NCBI RefSeq assembly: GCF_014898815.1
Contig: NW_026515500.1
Location: forward strand, 1,240,001 to 1,304,000
DNA length: 64,000 bases
Reading direction: 5' to 3'
Source: Panonychus citri
Lineage: Eukaryota; Arthropoda; Arachnida; Trombidiformes; Tetranychidae
Position 1 is the first letter of the stretch. Every line of letters starts with the position of its first letter. The position numbers and the translations under genes are program-made. The notes beneath the pieces were generated by a model. That model had not been told where the DNA came from. It ran no database searches and saw nothing but the letters and a program-made list of their open reading frames with translations. This document shows, in pieces, positions 27,001 to 41,800 of the stretch.

Positions 27001-27877
27001 AGAGAATGGACGGAAGGCTATCAATTAGCATCTTCGATGAATTTTAAATTTCCTCTGATGAGTTCGATTAATTTAGAATCAGCAATTCCCAATGCAAGTT
27101 CTGGAGCAATTGATTTAATGGTGAACATGTTAAAATGGAATCCATCTAATCGTCCAACAGTAACTCAAAGTTTCCGTTACAGTTATTTTAAAGTAAATCA
27201 AAAATTGGGACTACAACAAATGACCTCTCTGTCCACCACAAGGTCATCTTCAAATAGACCATCAAATTATTTCAAATTATCGTCAAATAAATGGGATGAT
27301 AATGGTAATAAAAGGTTAATCGGTGAAATAAACGACGATCGAGTTGGTGATAGGTCAAATTTTCCAAACCAAGGAACAAGGTACAAAGAGATGACCATTG
27401 AAAGGCCAAAATCACCCGAGATAAATTCATTAATGAACAATACGAGTGATAATACGAATCAAATTAGCTCACAATCTAAACGTAATTCAGGTATCTCATT
27501 AAAAGATCAATATCTAATTAGATCTCGATACATCGCTGGACAGAATACCAAAAATTTATCATATCGAGGAGGTAATTGGACATTTTTAGATACACTTCGA
27601 ACCTTTTAACGAACGAAAATCCAATATAATTGTTTTAATTACTTTGCTTTTTTTCGTTCGATATCAATTAGTTGCCAATAATTCAACAAGAAGGATTTCA
27701 ATAATTTCCAATCAAAGTCAAGAGACATCAAACCAATTAGGGTCAAGTATGACCGGTAAAACGGACTGGTCAGCAAAGTAAGTTACCAATAAGAAGATCT
27801 AATTGATCATCATCATTAATTAAACTCTTTGTTTTGTATTTTCAAAACAACAATTAACTTTCAGGTATCTCAAGTAA
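24049..27877 (+). CDS. MAK/ICK-family serine/threonine kinase (ciliary)
   Basis: Seven exons: 24049-24269, 24358-24412, 25541-25662, 25740-26124, 27001-27571, 27672-27777 and 27865-27877. Phases match at every junction and the join gives 490 residues. MAK and ICK (CILK1) control cilium length and intraflagellar transport turnover at the ciliary tip. Visible: Gly loop GDGTYGTV (about residues 51-58), VAIKK with the catalytic Lys near 73, the MAK-specific MKKRYYSWEECMNLREVK, HRDIKPEN (about 163-170), DFG (about 183-185), the T-D-Y activation motif in PPYTDYVSTRWYRAPE (Thr near 197), then GTPDK/REWTEGYQLAS. The C-terminal half is Ser/Asn-rich and ends in KTDWSAKYLK, matching the conserved DW..KY tail of vertebrate MAK/ICK. 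Family members normally start at MNRY, here the Met at 24169; the upstream in-frame Met at 24049 would add 40 residues and is less certain. If the intron at 27572 is retained, the frame stops at 27609 instead. Confidence 0.95.
24413..25540 (+). other. Second intron of the MAK/ICK-like gene
   Basis: 1.13 kb, donor gtaagt and acceptor gttacag. AT-rich with no coding signal. It contains three TGACC/GGTCA words near 24499-24534 and many TTAATTGTT words. Confidence 0.55.
26125..27000 (+). other. Fourth intron of the MAK/ICK-like gene
   Basis: 0.88 kb, donor gtaact (weaker than the others) and acceptor aatcaacag. No coding signal seen. Confidence 0.55.
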
Positions 27878-28365
27878 ATGTCAAAGTTTCGAGAAGCCAA
27901 TCAACACTGTAACATAATAGTAAACACATTTAATCAATTAGCTAATCATAATCATCCAACTCATTGTAATTGACAAGAAAAGTTCATTAGTTCAAAAATG
28001 AACCATAAATTAAAATCAACAATTTACACAGAAAATTTAATCTCCCTTTTTCCATAATTAAATGATCAAAAATCTAGACAAAAATCGAGGAAAAGGAAAA
28101 AAAAACAAAAAAAAGTTCGAAATTCAAAAAAACCGCCAAAAGGAGTAAATTTTCTCTCCACCAGATGTAACCTCATGAATGGAATAGTAAAAAAAATGTT
28201 GCGCAAGAATAAACAATTTACTACTCGAGAAAATATTTGCTCAATGTTCAAACATTACAGAGAAAAAGAAAAGGAAAAAAAAACAGAAATTCATTCAGTT
28301 CAATGTTTCCTTTCCTCAGACAATTGTTACTCTAATTATTTTTCACCTTTTTCCATGAATCAACC

Positions 28366-29786
28366 ATGATTCTTTTACCATGTGTAACCCTAATTCTGTT
28401 CACATGGTTACCTAAATCACTAATGTCATCACCTTTAACCAGTTCATCATCACCCTCGCCCTCACCCTCATCCTCATCAAAATCAATGATAAAAACAAAA
28501 CCAACAACAACAGGAACTTCATCTTCATGTAATAATGTTAAATGGGGAATTCAAAAGTTAATTGTTCCCGAATTAGTTGAAAATGGTTCAACTGAAAGTA
28601 TCGTATTAGATTGTGTTTATTGTTTACATAAAAGTGACAATTATCGGATTGTAGTTAAATGGTTTCACAATGATGACCCACAACCAATTTACCAATGGAT
28701 ACCTGAATTAAATTCTCGACATGCATCAAAAAAATTCTCAGGTCATATCAATTTAAATTATTCTGTTAACTCATCTGATCCATTAACTCAATACAGAGCA
28801 ATTAATTTAATTAATCCAACAACCGATCTTTCTGGAGATTATTCATGTGTCGTAATGTCTTCAGACAATGAAGATTCAAAGAAAAAGAAAATGATTGTTT
28901 ATGGTAAGTTAATCATCATCATCATAATCGAAAATAAATAAAAAAAGTTCTAATCTCATAATCCATATTGAGAAAAAAAATTATTTCCATATAATCCTAA
29001 TTAGAGCCCCTTTTTCAAAAGTATCTTTCTCTCATCTTTCATCATCATTTTTCATCATTCTCCATCATCTTTCATCATCTCTCATAACCATCACTCTCTT
29101 TCATCCTCAACCTCATCATCTTCATCTCTCTTTCTCTCTCTCTCTCTGTTTGTTTCCAATACATTTTCCAGGCGATTTTATGAAAAGGAAACATTTTTCC
29201 CTCTTCCAATATCGACTATCCATCTCCACCATTTCCTCCCCTCAACTCCACTTGTATCAACTTTATATTTCATCTATACCCTACTGAGAACTCCCACCTT
29301 CCTCTCTCTCCCTTTTTTCCAACTCCCACATGACATGGAGAGAGAGAAAAAAAAAAGTTCTCTTGATAATGTTTTCTCTTCCTTTGACTTTAATTTGACT
29401 CTTATATTGTTGTTTATCACGCTATTTGACCTTAAAAGTTACTTCCACTAACGGTATTTAATTCCTCTCTCTCTCTCTCTTCTATCACCTAATATACTGA
29501 ATGAATAGTTATGACCAGGGAACCGAAACATAGCCAAAAGAAAAGGGAAATAAAATTCATCCATGGGAGATAAATAAGATGACAAGGTAGATGCAAAAAT
29601 AACAATGATGATGATGATAAAACCAAAGTGTTTTCTCTCTCGCTCTTTCTCTCTCTCTCTCTCTCCAATTCTCTTCCTGGAATATATTATACGTAATAGT
29701 AACTTATTTATTCGATCCATTTAAACTTGTAATGTTATTGCATTTCCACCTTGTTCTTTTATCCTCTCATCGCCATCTTCCTCCCA

Positions 29787-29836
<50 letters not shown>

Positions 29837-30031
29837 CTTCTTCCATCTAAACTTTTTATCTTCATCTTTCTCCATCTCGGTGTCTGAAACTTTTATCACC
29901 AATCTTTATATACTTCTAGAAACACCCAATCGTAAATAGGAATTAGAATCTGATTCTTTATTCATCTCTTTTTATTTTTCTTTTCTCTCTTCCATTCTGT
30001 TCATGTTTTAATCGCCCTCAGGGAAGCCTTC

Positions 30032-30081
<50 letters not shown>

Positions 30082-31575
30082 TCATCCACCCACTTCTCTT
30101 TCCTCCTCTTCTCTCATCCACTTCCACCTCATCAACTCATTTTATTGTTATTCTAACCTTTAACTTACTTTTCTCTCTTTTACTTTTTTATTTCTTCGCC
30201 TCTCATCATTATCATCATCATCATCTTAACTTGATAATGGTATCAATTGGTATCACTATCGATTGTACCAATTGATGATTATTATCATCTTTATCCAATA
30301 CCATTCATCTCAATGAATACACAATATCAACATGATAACACATTTTATCAATATCACTTTGCATTCACATTATATCAAGATTATATTCAAAGATTATCAC
30401 TGATTATCATCATTATCAGGGAATGACTATTATCTTCATCTATTCATATTTATCATCATCAATAGCTCATCATCATCATCATCTCTATATCATCATTACC
30501 ATCATCATTAGTGTTAAATCTTCCCCATGAAAATAACAGTACACACACACTGAGTTTGAAGAAAGAAAAAAAATAGAAAAGAAAATGAGATAATCGAAAT
30601 TCAGAATTGATAATATTCATTATAATGTAAACACGCCCAAACTATTACCATTTTTTTCAGCTCATGATAAATGTCAATTTCATGTAACCATCATCATCTC
30701 ACCACCACCACCACCATTATCATGACAATCATCATGTATTATCAATCTGTTAATATGTTGATTCTGTAAATAGTTTCATTTCTAATCCATTGATATCATG
30801 AATTTTGTGATGATGAAGCTGAAAAAATGAATTACCTTTTTTCTTGAAAGCAAAAAGGAAAACAAGAATTACATAAATACTTTGTAGCATTTGGTAAACT
30901 TTTCTTGTTCAGATTATCTTAATACTCATTGTTTTTTATCCCTTGGTGTCTTTGCCTTCATCATGATGATGCTTTGAGAATTGTATTCAAACGTCAGCAC
31001 AAATTGATGACAAAAAATAACAGCTCAAATTATTGAAACTTTACAACGATCAGAATGAGAAAAAACTATCAACATGGAAAATTCTTGGTGAAAAAAAAGG
31101 AAACGTAATCAGTTTTAACGCTTTTCTGTCATTCGAATCAAAAGTTTTTCCTTTAATCCGAAAGTTTTTTTTTCTACTCACCTAAACCTCTGATCCGTTT
31201 AATATTTTGGTGCTTTCATTAACTTGATACAATTCAGTTTCCATGCTGATATTCAGAATTCAATCTCCTGCAACTAATTTAAAGGGTATTTACAATCTAC
31301 ATGAGGATTTTTTTCTCTTACTTAAACTTTTCCATCTCTCTTTTCATGTATCATGAAAATCGAGGTGGAACTTTTTTTTTCTTTTACTTCTTCATTTTCT
31401 ATCTTCTCATGTAAAAGATTTAGATTGGAAAATGCAAATAGTGTATAACATGAGCTCTTCTATGAATGATTTTCATGATCTTTGAGAAAATTTTTCTTCA
31501 ACTGAATCTCTTCATATTGAACTTTCTTCTTATTATCTAATATAAATTGTATATTATTTTCGTTTAAGAAATAGA

Positions 31576-31622
<47 letters not shown>

Positions 31623-31838
31623 GACTCTAATTCATGTTATCAACTTGTTAATAACTTTTTTCCACCTCATCTTCCTCTTCTTTGTCATCATCTTTTCCTT
31701 TGATTGACTCCTTCAAACTTTTCTACTTCATGATGATGATGATGATGATCTTTTTGATTCTTGGAATGTTTCATTTAAGAGGCTCCCATGTGAGTCGTAT
31801 TAGAATCTGAGAATGAAGAAATTCTAATAAACTAAGAT

Positions 31839-31888
<50 letters not shown>

Positions 31889-34026
31889 CATTTTGATGAT
31901 GAGCTTACGACTTAAGTTAGGGAGGGGTAACGGGATAAAGATGATGAGGATGAGGATGATAGATAAGAAAGAGAAAAAAAAACAAAGTAACTCGAGATGT
32001 AACTGTATATACTGTATGTATACATAGTATAACCTTAACTTTATTGATGAAAAAAAAGTAACTGTAAAAAAAAGATGAAGAAATAATCAAACAGGAGGAG
32101 GAAAATGATGATGATGTTTATGGATGAAACATCTAAGGTCTCTCCCAACACCCCACCCTGTTTCAGTTTCCTCTCCCTCTGATGATGTGACTCTGTAAAT
32201 TATATTTACACTGATGAATCTTTTCAAGATGATGATGATGATAATGATAATCACTATGATAAAAAAAAGAGGAAGCGGGAAACAAAATGTTTTTTTAACT
32301 TTCCATTCTTGCCCTTGCCTACCATCCTCATCCTCATCCTCATCCTCATCTTCACCCTCCTCCTCCTTACTTTATCCACTCTCCCCCTTGCCACTCCTAC
32401 TTGATAATATTAATAATAATGATGATGATGATGATGATCAACAACAACAACAACATCTATGGATAAGGTTCAATGCAAAAATGATTACCGTTATCTTGAT
32501 GCTCCTTTTTTCAATGTTACTTCAATCAAGAGTCTAGGAGATTAAGAATTAAGTAAAACCGTTGGAATTAAATTAAGCAAGAAAAAGATGATAAGAATGA
32601 TAATAATCAACATCATCATCTTCATGCCAAAGTACATGATGAAATTGTGTAAATTATTTGAGATTAAATTATCCAGAATATTATTTTTCTTTCTTTTTCT
32701 CTCTTTCACTTTTTTCCCCAAAAAGAATAACAAAATTTCCCCTCCCACTCAGTCCAGAACTTTTTTCTCTCTCCTTATTCATATTCCATTACCACCCTTC
32801 ATGATGCTGAGCCTTTTTTTTCACAGGTTAACAAGAGATTCATTTTCAATTACATGATAGTTTGTTTAAAGTGAAAGACTCAGCATCATGATCATGATCA
32901 TGATCATCATCATTATTATCATGATAAAGATGATGCTGAGCATTTTTTTTGTTTGTTTCAAACTCAGAAAAAAAATAAACTAGTTGAGTAAATTTTGTTT
33001 TCTTTCAAAACAAAACTCATATACATGACACACTGAACTTTCATAATGATGATTTGAAAACTGTTTCATATTCATTATCATCATCATTACATATATACAA
33101 TAGTTGATATTCAGCTCATTTAATCATGTTCATCAAAAACAATTAACTCAGCAGTGAACATGATGATGATGATGATGATGATTATGATGAACATATCACT
33201 TATCATGAAAATTTGATAAGTGAAATTTTCAGAGATACTTGAAAACTGTAAATGTTTGTTAACTATTACAATCAGAGTAAATTATATTTTTATTACCACT
33301 CATTATCCGATATGATTACTAGCAATCAAAAATAATCATTATAATGATTACTCATTAAATTGTCCATTAGAATCAAAGTGAAATTACCTGAGATTCAATG
33401 AGAGAGATTAAGATGGAATTTTTTTTTTCTTCTTTTCTATTTTCATAATGATTAAGATTTTAATACTTTTCGGTTATACATAAAGACCTACAAGATAACT
33501 TACAATATCACAATGGTTAATGATGATTAAGGTATTATCATGTTTTTCTTAATTTAATGAGATAAATATGAATTTAAGGAATCATGATTAACCATATTTA
33601 TCATTAAAGTTTATGAGATAATAGACTTGAAGATGAGATTAAAAGGATTTTTTTTTCTATCTTCTTCGTTTTCTTTACCTGGAGATTAAACTTTTTATTC
33701 TGGGAAAAGGTAAAGTATTTTATGGATAAGTTAATGTGGATGAGAAAATAATAGTAAACTTATTGAGTTGAATTAAGAGTCTCAGTGAATTTGTTTACCT
33801 GTTGATGTTGATTGTTTGTTGATTACAAGAGCAATTATCATGTTATTCATCAATTCTTGTTGTTGCAACATTTCAAGAGGGTGTCGATTGATAGTTTCTT
33901 TTTTGTTGTTCGACTCTCTTTTGTTACTCTATCAATCTCTCATAGAGTTAATCAGAATCTGATGACCATGGATAAAGTTCTGATCCATTTTGGTCGATGG
34001 ATTTTCCACTCATCTCTAACATTTCT

Positions 34027-34062
<36 letters not shown>

Positions 34063-37000
34063 TGTCTTCTGTCTTCTTTGCTTCAGAATTCATATGATGA
34101 TCTTATTCTTATCATCATCATGGCCTTTACTCGTAATGTAACCATTTTCATCTTCTCTTCTCTTCTCTTCATCTTCTTTTCATTTTCTTTTCATCAAAGG
34201 AAAAGAAAAGGAATCACTTGAGACTCGATAATAATATGAATGTAAAAGTTAAGGTAAACTCTCTCGTTCTCTCTCTCTCTGTGTCCAGGGTGAGTTAAAA
34301 GGTTTCATGTTATCATTCATGATGAAAGATGAAAGAGGTGGAAGAGCCAGTTAAAGAAGGGAAGGTAAAACGAATACTCTCTCAACACCATGTTAATACA
34401 CTTTACTTACTCAATCATGATAAGATAAAAATGGAAATGAGTGTCAGTTAGAAAGAAGAAGAAAAAAAATATGAGATAATATTGTTGAGAGAATTATCAT
34501 TTTCTGTTATCATGTTATTAGTTTACTTATTATCATTATTTTCATTATGAATTTTATTTCCATCCCTTTATCTTCATCAACCAACAGCATATTTTCATAT
34601 CTCTCTCATGTATCTTATTGAATGAATTCTGGATTGTAATCCAAATACATTCCTCAGGTAATGATTTTATCAAAAAGCTTCAATATTATTCACATTAGGA
34701 TTTAATTTTGATTATCATTTGCATGATTTTAAGGTTATTCAACTGTAAATTTGCAATATCATGAGAGGTATCATGAATTATCAGGATAACTTTTTTTTAT
34801 TATTAAAAAAAAGGAAAGTGAATTATTATGATTTTATATGCAAACTTATTCAGTAATTGGTAGTTGATGAAAAATTTTGGATTCTAAAGTGACAATTACT
34901 GAGAGATTGGTAAATAATATAATATAATGAAATATATCAACAGCTAAGTTTATTGGATTGAGATTAATATGAGATTTTATTATTAGTTTATCAGCTTTGT
35001 ATTAGATTGAAATTCTGGTTGTTTGTTTTTTTTCAATTTCCTTTCATGATAAACACCATGATTGCAACATTTTCAACTGACCAAAGGATAAATTTTTAAT
35101 GATCAATATATTGTTGGGTTGCTTTTTTTTACCTTCTTCTTGAATCATTATTAGATTGATAATCAGGTTAAGGTATTGTGTTGATAACGGATACTATCAA
35201 TTTCATCAATGATACAATCAGAATCATAGTAATATCCAACCTACAGGTTTTGAAGGTAAAAGGTTCAAGATGATGTAACATTATATCATGTTCTTGATGA
35301 TGATGATGATGATGATGGTTACCATGAACCTTTTGAGACATTTTCTGATACCTGGAATCAAGAGGCAAGAAAGAAGAGAGAGAGAGAGAGACAAATCTCT
35401 AATCATTTACCCAATTGTGGTCCTAATGTCATTATTGATCAATATTAATGGTAATGCAAAAGGAAAAGCTTGCAGGTTAAAGGTTCATGGTGGAAATTCA
35501 TGGCGATGAATGAAAAGGTAGATGAAGAGGGAGAAAAGTTCTGGGAATCGGCCACATGAAGAAATTGCAATATTACAGAAAAGAAAGAGCAAATCACCAT
35601 TTACAAGTTGAAATACGAATTAAGTTGAAATTCATTAGTATGTTCAGGGTGAACACACTGAAAGTAAAATGAGATGAGAATAAAAGTTTTAAAAGAAAAT
35701 TTCAAGTTCGATTCTACTATTTTTTCTTTGTTCTCCTGTCATGAAGATTCTTATTAGATTTAACAATTTTTTTTTCTCTTCTCTTCTCAATATCATGTTA
35801 CTGTTTTTCTCTTGATTCTTGATTTCTGATCGTTATCCATTCCTGTTTGTTTCTTTTCTCCATGTAATAATAATAATAACTACTATTGAATCCATCAGAA
35901 CTTTTCTATTTACTATTTGTATCATTTACTTCAGCTGAATCTTACATATCTTTCAATCTAATGTTTTTCAAGCTGAAAATTTCCCATGAGAAATTGAAGT
36001 AAAGCAATGAAAGTCAGGGTGGTGGCGGTGGTGTTGATGATGATGATGATGGTGGTGGTAGTGGAAGGTGAAACTCTGTACTCAGAGTTAAGTCAGAAAA
36101 TGAGTTGCAATGAGTTTTCATGATAAGAAGGAAAAAAAAGTTTCTCTTTTTTTTGTCAAGTTGAACATTCTCTCAGTAATTGACATTATCAATGACACAT
36201 GTTTTTTTCTTACTGTTGTTTGGTGATTCTGTTGATGTCATAAATAAGGTCATCAAGGTTACATGATAATCATGATGATTGAGGGGAGATGATGACACAC
36301 AGGGAGTGAGAGAGAGAGAGAGTGATATATATATAAAGTAAGATTGGGATGATAAAAAGCATCAATATTTACCATTGAATCAATTGAAAGTGATTCAGTT
36401 TTTATCTTCCTTCATCATCTCATATATATAATAACAACTCCCAAGCTGAAAAGTAAACATTGAATCCCCCTGAACAAATTAAACACTGAACCCAATTAAA
36501 TGTTGTATATATAATTTTCTAAGTGGTAACATTTAATTATTAACTGTAAATTAATTGCATAAAGATTAATGTAACTGATTAAATTTACCGTTAAGATTGA
36601 GAACCGGAAATAAGGATGAGGATGAGTATGACAATCAATTGAAAATGGTGTCAGTTTCCTGTTTCATCTTGACAATATTAATAAATCAAGATGATGGGAA
36701 ATTGACAAGTTATGATAAAATAACAATCTCATCATATGATGAATTTATATTTATCTCATCATCATCATGATGAAAACGATGAACTAAATTAATGATTCTC
36801 AAGTATTATCATGATATTATTATTATTATTATGATAATTACTAATCATGATATTCAATCAGCCCCAGTTTCCAGGTTGAATGTTCATTACCTGTTAGTTA
36901 TTTATCATTGTTATTGCTCATTGATAACATTATTTATCCCACTCCCACCGCCTCAACCTGATAACCTCTCCCACTTTGATACATTAATAATAGGAACCAT

Positions 37001-38770
37001 GATAAAGTCTTGAAACATTATTTTTCCACCGATTCTAATTATAATTAACCGTCATTAATATCAAAGTAAATTGTTATTACTATCAAACTATTATCATTAT
37101 TATGATGAAAATTATTACTTTTCTCTTCCTTATTATTATTACCTTTTTACCCACTAATAAACATTGTAATAGTGCTAATCATCATTATCATTATCATTAT
37201 CGTCATCATCATCATCAAACTAATAATAACATTGATGTTGACAAGTTTTCACTGTGTAATTTTTACATTGCCTTCAATTTTTAATATATATAAATATTAT
37301 ATTCATTGAGTAATGAGTGTTGATAATAATTTCATGATAACTGTTAATCTAAGGCTCTAATTAAAAGTTGAACAATTTAGCTGTTAATATGTTTTTCGAG
37401 TAATTAATTATTCAACTTTCCATGTCAATTTTCAGTTCTCTCTTCCTGATATTTATTATATTGATGTTTATCTTGGAATAATTCAGAGTTTTGACTTGGA
37501 TGAAATTTTTTTCTCGTTTTATTATTTACTTTTTTCTCATATTCTGAAGATATTGTTTCCTTTGACTGTTTATTATATGAATTTCATATTATTCCAGGTG
37601 TAATAAACTCGGTGTAACATGATAATGGTGATGATGGTAAGAGAAGTGTTGGAATTGATGAATCGAAGTGAAATTTACAAGTAAGAATCAGATGTAATCT
37701 GAATGGTTTCATCAATCATCATGAAAATGATGATGATATCGATGGAAAATTGGTGATTATAAATCAATGGAAAAGTAAATGAGATGATAAAAAGAGAGAG
37801 AGAGAAAGAGACTGAGGGGGTGGTAGAGGTGAAACCATTGATGGAAAAGTTTTATCAAAAGGAAGATAGAGAGAGAGAGAGAGAAAAAGTTCATTAAAAG
37901 AAAATGATATTTTCCTTTTTATTTCTTCTTCTATCATCAAGTTCACCATATTATGAGAACTGTCAATAAACAGAATTATTGAAAAGGAAATCATAAAATT
38001 CAACTGATTTCTGTTCCCTTTTCTAATAAAAACTGAATTCATGATGATAATGATGATGATGTTGTTGTTGCTGTTGATGATTGGATAATAAAAAGAAAGC
38101 CAAATAATATGTTGACTTGAAATAACTCACAGAATCGGAATAAGGTCAATCAACGATTGTTGTAACAAGATTGATTATTAATCACCAATTTAATCATCTG
38201 GTTGTAATCCAAAAAATTGTAAAAGGTTATTATTGCTTCCAGAATTGGGATGCTCACAATTGCTTGATATTGGCTCCTTTTGGGTTCCCATTATTACCCC
38301 ATGAAGGATATATTGAATATTCTGAGCCAGAACTTTTCTCTTATTGATTTTTCTTCTCTTTCTTTCTTTCTTTCTTCCTTTCTTTCTCACTGTTTAAAAA
38401 GGTTTTCATGATGATGCTCTTTCCATGTTGCTGCTGTTGAATGGATGTTATCTCATTTCTGTTATCAGGAAGAAACAATAATTCTGAAATCAGATGAAAT
38501 TTGATGAAAAGAAGAAAGAAAAAAAATTGAAACAATGAATTCTAAGAGTATCATGAAGGCTTAACATGATGATGGTGATGATGATGATGATGATGATGAT
38601 GATAGCTTAGGAGATGATAGGATTGGCATTAGTGTGGAAAATGATGGAATAAGAGTTTCTGAAAGATGAAGAGGGTGGAGTACATGGGAGAGTGGTGGCT
38701 GAAAGGTAATAACGATAATAGAGAATCACTGTAACTATAAGAATAATTTTCTCATTCACCTTTCTTTCTT

Positions 38771-38818
<48 letters not shown>

Positions 38819-41800
38819 ACTTTTATATTCTTTTCGAAATTCATTTTATTCTCAAAGATAGAATTCGCAATATTCATTATGAATAAATGATTATTACTCT
38901 TTCTTTACTTTTCTTGTTCTTTTTTCTTCTCCTCTTATGGTTTTGAAGAAGAAAAGAGAGAGAGAGGAGAAAATTATATTTCTCAAGTTTTCTTTTGAAA
39001 TTTGGATTTCGAATTCACAACTTTGTTCTTTTATGTTCGAAAAACTTTTCTTCCTTTTTCATATATATTCTTTTCCCTTTCCGTTAATAGTAATTGTTTG
39101 TTTGTTATACATTCGTATATATAAATGTAAGTATGAACACTAATCAATTCTGATTCATGATGATCATTTTTTTCCGGTTAATCATCAACATCTTCCGTTT
39201 ACTCATGTAAATATTATACACACACACACACTTGGAAATAACAATAAGTGAGAATGTTGAATTTAAATTATCATCTATTAGTGCCAATTATCATCATCAT
39301 CTCTATCTCACCATGACGGTAATCATGATGATCGTAAATTTCAACTTTTATCCCCATGAAAAGCCTCAGAATTTTTGTTATTTTTTTTCTGAAAAAATTG
39401 ATATCAGATTAATGGGAATCATAAATTTAGATTTTGATCACAATAGTTGATTTTAATCGTAATTCTGAAAACAATATAATGATAATAATAATAACTATAA
39501 TATCAATCCAATGGAAACATAAAAACATTGTTAGAATCCATATATATTCAAAAGGTAATGAATAATCATGAAAATAACAATAATAATCATGGAAAAGGTA
39601 AAAATGGTTTGAGAGATAAAAAAGTTCTGGGATGAATTTATTTATATATTATATGTAATTTTATATTGAGATTGCGTTAATCATTATGATAATTTTACGT
39701 TTTTTTATACCTTCTATCATGAAAAGCTATCCAGGAGTTCACATGATGATAAATCGTTGAAATGAACAAAAAAGTTCTAGAATAGGAAAAACCTTACAAA
39801 AGGTAATTTAAAAAAATTCCCGCAAAAATAATATAACTAATTATTAGTAACATGAGTTATTGTTATTACAATTCAGTATTATTGCTTTTCTGCAACATTA
39901 TTAGTTATCATTTGAAGCTGTTTTTTTATTGCATCTTTTCATGATGATGATGATGATGATGATTTTTGCCTTTCTCTCTCTCTCTCTCTCTCTCTCTTCC
40001 TATTTCAGATTACATTTCATTTTCAGGGAGTTGATTCCCTGAGTATTGAACTGAATTTCCAGTTATTACAATCATGTCCAATAATGTAATCTAATAATGA
40101 AATGATAATCTTTATGAGATATCTCTGTTTATATATTACCTTTCGGATAAGCTATTCTCGCACTCTCTCACAGTGGGAGTAGATTTTTTATATCTGATTT
40201 TCATGAGATTCAAGAGATTGCTTCATTTGGGTGGGGAGTTGTGTGTGTGGGAGAAATAAGGTAAAAGTGGGAATGATTATAATTTGTGAAGATAATGTTT
40301 GGTATACCATCGATTGGTAATTAAGGTGATTGCAATCGTTTTATATGGGAAGAGGTTGAAAGTTTGTTTCCTTTTTTTTCCTCTCTCTCTCTCTGATTTT
40401 CATCTCATTTTCCTTTGCATGTTACCTTTCAAGTGGACGAGCCACCTTAACCTCCCATTTCCCACCTTCTCTTGTTTTTTTATCCATAATCATTTATGTG
40501 TTGTTCTGGTTTTTTCTTTCCCTTCTCGATATCCACACCTTTTCATCCTTTCCTTTTCCTCTTTTTCCGCATCTTCTGTCTCTCTGCCTTTGTTCATCTT
40601 GTTGCCATTTTCTTTTAGGCATCCATACGAATGTTAACTGATATTCTGAAAGAGAATAGAATAAAAAAATAACAACAATAACAAAAACTAAGATGATCAT
40701 GTTATCGGTAATGATGAAGATGATGCGATTGATTAAGGAACAAGAAAAAAAATAGAGAAAAGAATAGATTAGATGAAAGGAGATATGATGATAAACCAGG
40801 GATGAGTTTCAGGTAGAAAAAGTTATGATTGAAGTAAGTGAATCAGGAGAGACTCGGATGGAGAGAGAGAGAGAGAGAGAGTTTCTCATATTACAGTTGA
40901 TCAGCATAAAGATGGAAAAAACTATGAGACTGACCAGTGGAAAAAAAGAGATTCAGTTGAAATGAATCATCTTGAGTTCTGTCCACTATAAAAATCCACG
41001 CTGGATATAATATTATACTTGGAAAATTCATCTGCAGGGTGATTATTATTATTTTTTACTAACAAGAATTCAGGGAAACTCAGTTATCCATACATGTATA
41101 TATATATGAAACACTTGGTTTCTCATGAACTATTAATCAGCATGATGATATATAGTGTGAAATACAAGCCCTGCGGGTGAATAAGTTTGAAATGTAAATG
41201 TTACCAAGTTGAACGCAATTGAATATATAACTTGAAGGAAATGTTGAAATAAAATAATTTTACCAATGATGATGAAATTTTATCCTGAAAAACTATTCTT
41301 CTTGTAATATTATCAACTCACTATCATGATACCAACTGAGCTAAACTTTTTTTGAAACATTTTTCTTTCCCTTAACATGCAAAGTTTCAGCTCTTTTTCA
41401 TTTCATATTATTATCATTACTTTTTTTTCTGTCTTGCAATTTAAATCATTCAAGTCATCAAAATGATAATCATCATCATCATGCTGCTGATGATGAACAG
41501 GAAAAAAACCCAGAGAGTGAGACCCATTAACCGAGTAATTGTTTCATTTGAAAAAAAAACCAGGATGAACCATGAATTTATTCATGATGTTATCATGAAG
41601 ATCACAAATCAACTGAAAGAGTTTTTTATTTTCAAATTTTCATTTCATTCTTAAACTTTGTCTTCATTGGAAGATAATAATAATAATGATATTAATAACA
41701 ATATAATCATTTTGTAATCAAATGCTCAACTCAAATTCTGTCATCTAATCATCATGATTGATTATAATCACTTAATCATCTTGCTGATGATGATGAAATA

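Noticed and set aside
27572..27609. Stop at 27609 as the normal end of the MAK/ICK-like kinase
   Set aside because: Splicing at 27572 restores the conserved family tail in phase, so the stop is more likely intronic.
37102..37284. 60-codon frame with a signal-peptide-like start and a His-rich tail
   Set aside because: Hydrophobic start comes from ATT/TTA repeats and the tail from CAT repeats; no promoter or polyadenylation context and it lies within the beat-like intron.
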